This document shows positions 62,767 through 64,000 of a stretch of 64,000 bases of DNA, in pieces. Position 1 is the first letter of the stretch, and the number at the start of each line of letters is the position of its first letter. The stretch is from the NCBI RefSeq assembly GCF_019733395.1, contig NZ_JAIHOO010000001.1, positions 3,968,501 through 4,032,500 of the forward strand. The letters run 5' to 3'. This stretch comes from Lysobacter sp. BMK333-48F3 (GTDB lineage: Bacteria > Pseudomonadota > Gammaproteobacteria > Xanthomonadales > Xanthomonadaceae). The translations under genes were made by a program, and so were the position numbers. The notes under the pieces were generated by a model. It did no database searches. It worked only from the letters and a program-made list of their open reading frames with translations, and had not been told where the DNA came from.

Positions 62767-64000
62767 ATGGAATCAGCTTTGACCGCGGAGCAGGCGCTCG
62801 CGCTCGCGCCCGACGCTTCTTCCGCGAAGGCCGCCACCGGATTGGCGTCGGCGACGCAATGGGCCAGCCTCGGCGGCGACGCCGAAGCGCTGTGGGGCGA
62901 ATGCAAGGGCAGCGGCGCCAAGCCCTATCAGGCCCAGGTCGACCTGGCTGCGCTGGTCACCCGTTGCTCCTGCCCTAGCCGCAAGTTCCCCTGCAAGCAC
63001 GCCCTGGCGCTGTTGCTGATGCATGCGCGCGCCGCGATCCCGGCGGCGCAGCCGCGGCCGAGCTGGGTCGAGGAATGGCTGGCTTCGCGCCGCGACCGCG
63101 CGGTCAAGAAAGAACAGACCGCCGCCAAGGCCGCCGCGGCCCAGGCCGCCGACCCGGAAGCCGCCGCCGCGAGCGCGGCCAAGCGCGAGGCGGTGCGCTG
63201 GAAACGCATCGAGCAGGGCGGCGCCGAGTTGCAGCGCTGGATCGCCGATCAGTTCTGCCGCGGCCTGGCCTCGTTCGGCCCGGCCCAGCGCGGCGAGTGG
63301 CAGGCGATGGCCGCGCGGATGGTCGACGCCCAGGCGCCGGCGCTGGCGGGCCAGTTGCTGGCGGCGACCGAGGCGATGGGCGAGGGCCTGGAAGCGGCCG
63401 AACGGGTGATCGAACGCCTCGGCCTGCTGTGGCTGCTGGGCGAGGCGGTGAGCCGGCGCCAGCGCCTGGCGCCGGCGCGCCTGGCCGATGTGCGCACCGC
63501 GCTGGGCTGGGTCTACGACAAGGACGACCTGGCCGCCCTGGGCGAAACCGTCGCCGACCGCTGGCAGGTGCAGGGCCAGTGCATCGAAGAGCGCGAGGAC
63601 CGCCTGTTCGAGCGCCGGGTCTGGCTGCGCGGCGAAACCAGCGGCCGCGACGCGCTGCTGCACGATTACGCCTACGGCGGCCGCGGTTGGGAGCAACAGT
63701 GGCTGGACGGCCGCCGGATCGCCGCGACCCTGCGCTTCTTTCCGGGCAGCGTGCCGTTGCGCGCGCTGGTGCTGGAGCAGGGCGCCGGCGAAGCCGCGCC
63801 GCGCTGGTCGCAGGACGCGGCCGAGGCGATCGAGCGCGCGTCGCAGGCGTTCGCCGCCAATCCCTGGCTGGGCTATTGGCCGATGAGCCTGGACGCGGCG
63901 GTGCCGGTGCGCGATGGCGACGGCTGGCAGGCGCACACGCCGGCCGGCAGCCTGCGCCTGGCGCTGGCCGATGCGGCCGGTTGGCGGTTGCTCGCGCACA
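62767..64000 (+). CDS. SWIM zinc-finger protein, 3'-truncated by window edge
   Basis: The visible 411 residues start at ATG 62767 and remain open to the window end. A SWIM zinc finger (CxCxnCxH) is at Cys67, Cys69, Cys76 and His78 (TRCSCPSRKFPCKHALALLL). An Ala/Lys-rich helical stretch (KKEQTAAKAAAAQAA) follows at ~115-140, then a long region with many Trp and Leu. Stand-alone bacterial SWIM proteins of this type are often next to MoxR ATPase and vWA genes; that neighbourhood would lie beyond the window. A role in DNA or protein binding is inferred only from the finger. Confidence 0.85.
   Translation, partial: MESALTAEQALALAPDASSAKAATGLASATQWASLGGDAEALWGECKGSGAKPYQAQVDLAALVTRCSCPSRKFPCKHALALLLMHARAAIPAAQPRPSWVEEWLASRRDRAVKKEQTAAKAAAAQAADPEAAAASAAKREAVRWKRIEQGGAELQRWIADQFCRGLASFGPAQRGEWQAMAARMVDAQAPALAGQLLAATEAMGEGLEAAERVIERLGLLWLLGEAVSRRQRLAPARLADVRTALGWVYDKDDLAALGETVADRWQVQGQCIEEREDRLFERRVWLRGETSGRDALLHDYAYGGRGWEQQWLDGRRIAATLRFFPGSVPLRALVLEQGAGEAAPRWSQDAAEAIERASQAFAANPWLGYWPMSLDAAVPVRDGDGWQAHTPAGSLRLALADAAGWRLLAH

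Overview
The window is GC-rich chromosomal DNA from a gammaproteobacterium of the Xanthomonadaceae (Lysobacteraceae), most likely Lysobacter or a close relative. The evidence is an rpf (DSF quorum-sensing) locus in the order prfB-lysS-rpfG-rpfC with rpfF and rpfB convergent, large TonB-dependent receptors carrying the N-terminal VTGSRIKRAE signature, REP-like and TAGGAGCGGCG intergenic repeats, and a dense high-GC gene layout. No rRNA, tRNA, CRISPR array or insertion sequence was seen.

Layout. (1) 1-3615, plus strand: the end of an assimilatory nitrate reductase gene, then a siroheme-synthesis SUMT gene. (2) 3631-30223, minus strand: 23 consecutive genes that form a complete-looking extracellular contractile injection system (eCIS, phage-tail-like). 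It encodes one sheath, one tube, a split hub and spike, PAAR tip, gp25, two large baseplate proteins, a P2 I-like wedge, a DUF6519 protein, a DUF4255 cap, an AAA+ ATPase, an eCIS-core (DUF4157) protein and several unrecognised proline-rich proteins. Many genes are joined by ATGA overlaps. (3) 30224-31619: the control region. A near-consensus sigma-54 promoter lies upstream of the first eCIS gene, with a palindromic candidate enhancer about 150 bp further upstream. The adjacent gene encodes a sigma-54 activator with no receiver domain and a GAFTDA loop.

(4) 32074-49274, plus strand: an apparent N-glycan utilisation locus. It has a Tat-type glycosylasparaginase, CutC, two paralogous TonB-dependent receptors, a GH92 alpha-mannosidase, a GH20 beta-hexosaminidase and a GH2 beta-mannosidase. 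Both receptors have the same operator-like palindrome (TTTAGATCGATCCAA) in their leaders. Together these enzymes could take an N-glycan apart down to the Asn-GlcNAc link. (5) 49275-52638: an intergenic region full of repeats, then a secreted VIT-domain protein. (6) 52769-61941: prfB with its programmed frameshift, lysS, and the DSF system (RpfG and RpfC sense, RpfF makes the signal, RpfB is an acyl-CoA ligase). (7) 62222-64000: a small lipoprotein and the start of a SWIM zinc-finger protein.

The most notable system is the sigma-54-linked eCIS. It has a minimal sheath and tube set, no recognisable tape-measure or fibre gene, and a block of unrecognised genes at 16610-19619 that could encode cargo or lineage-specific structural parts.
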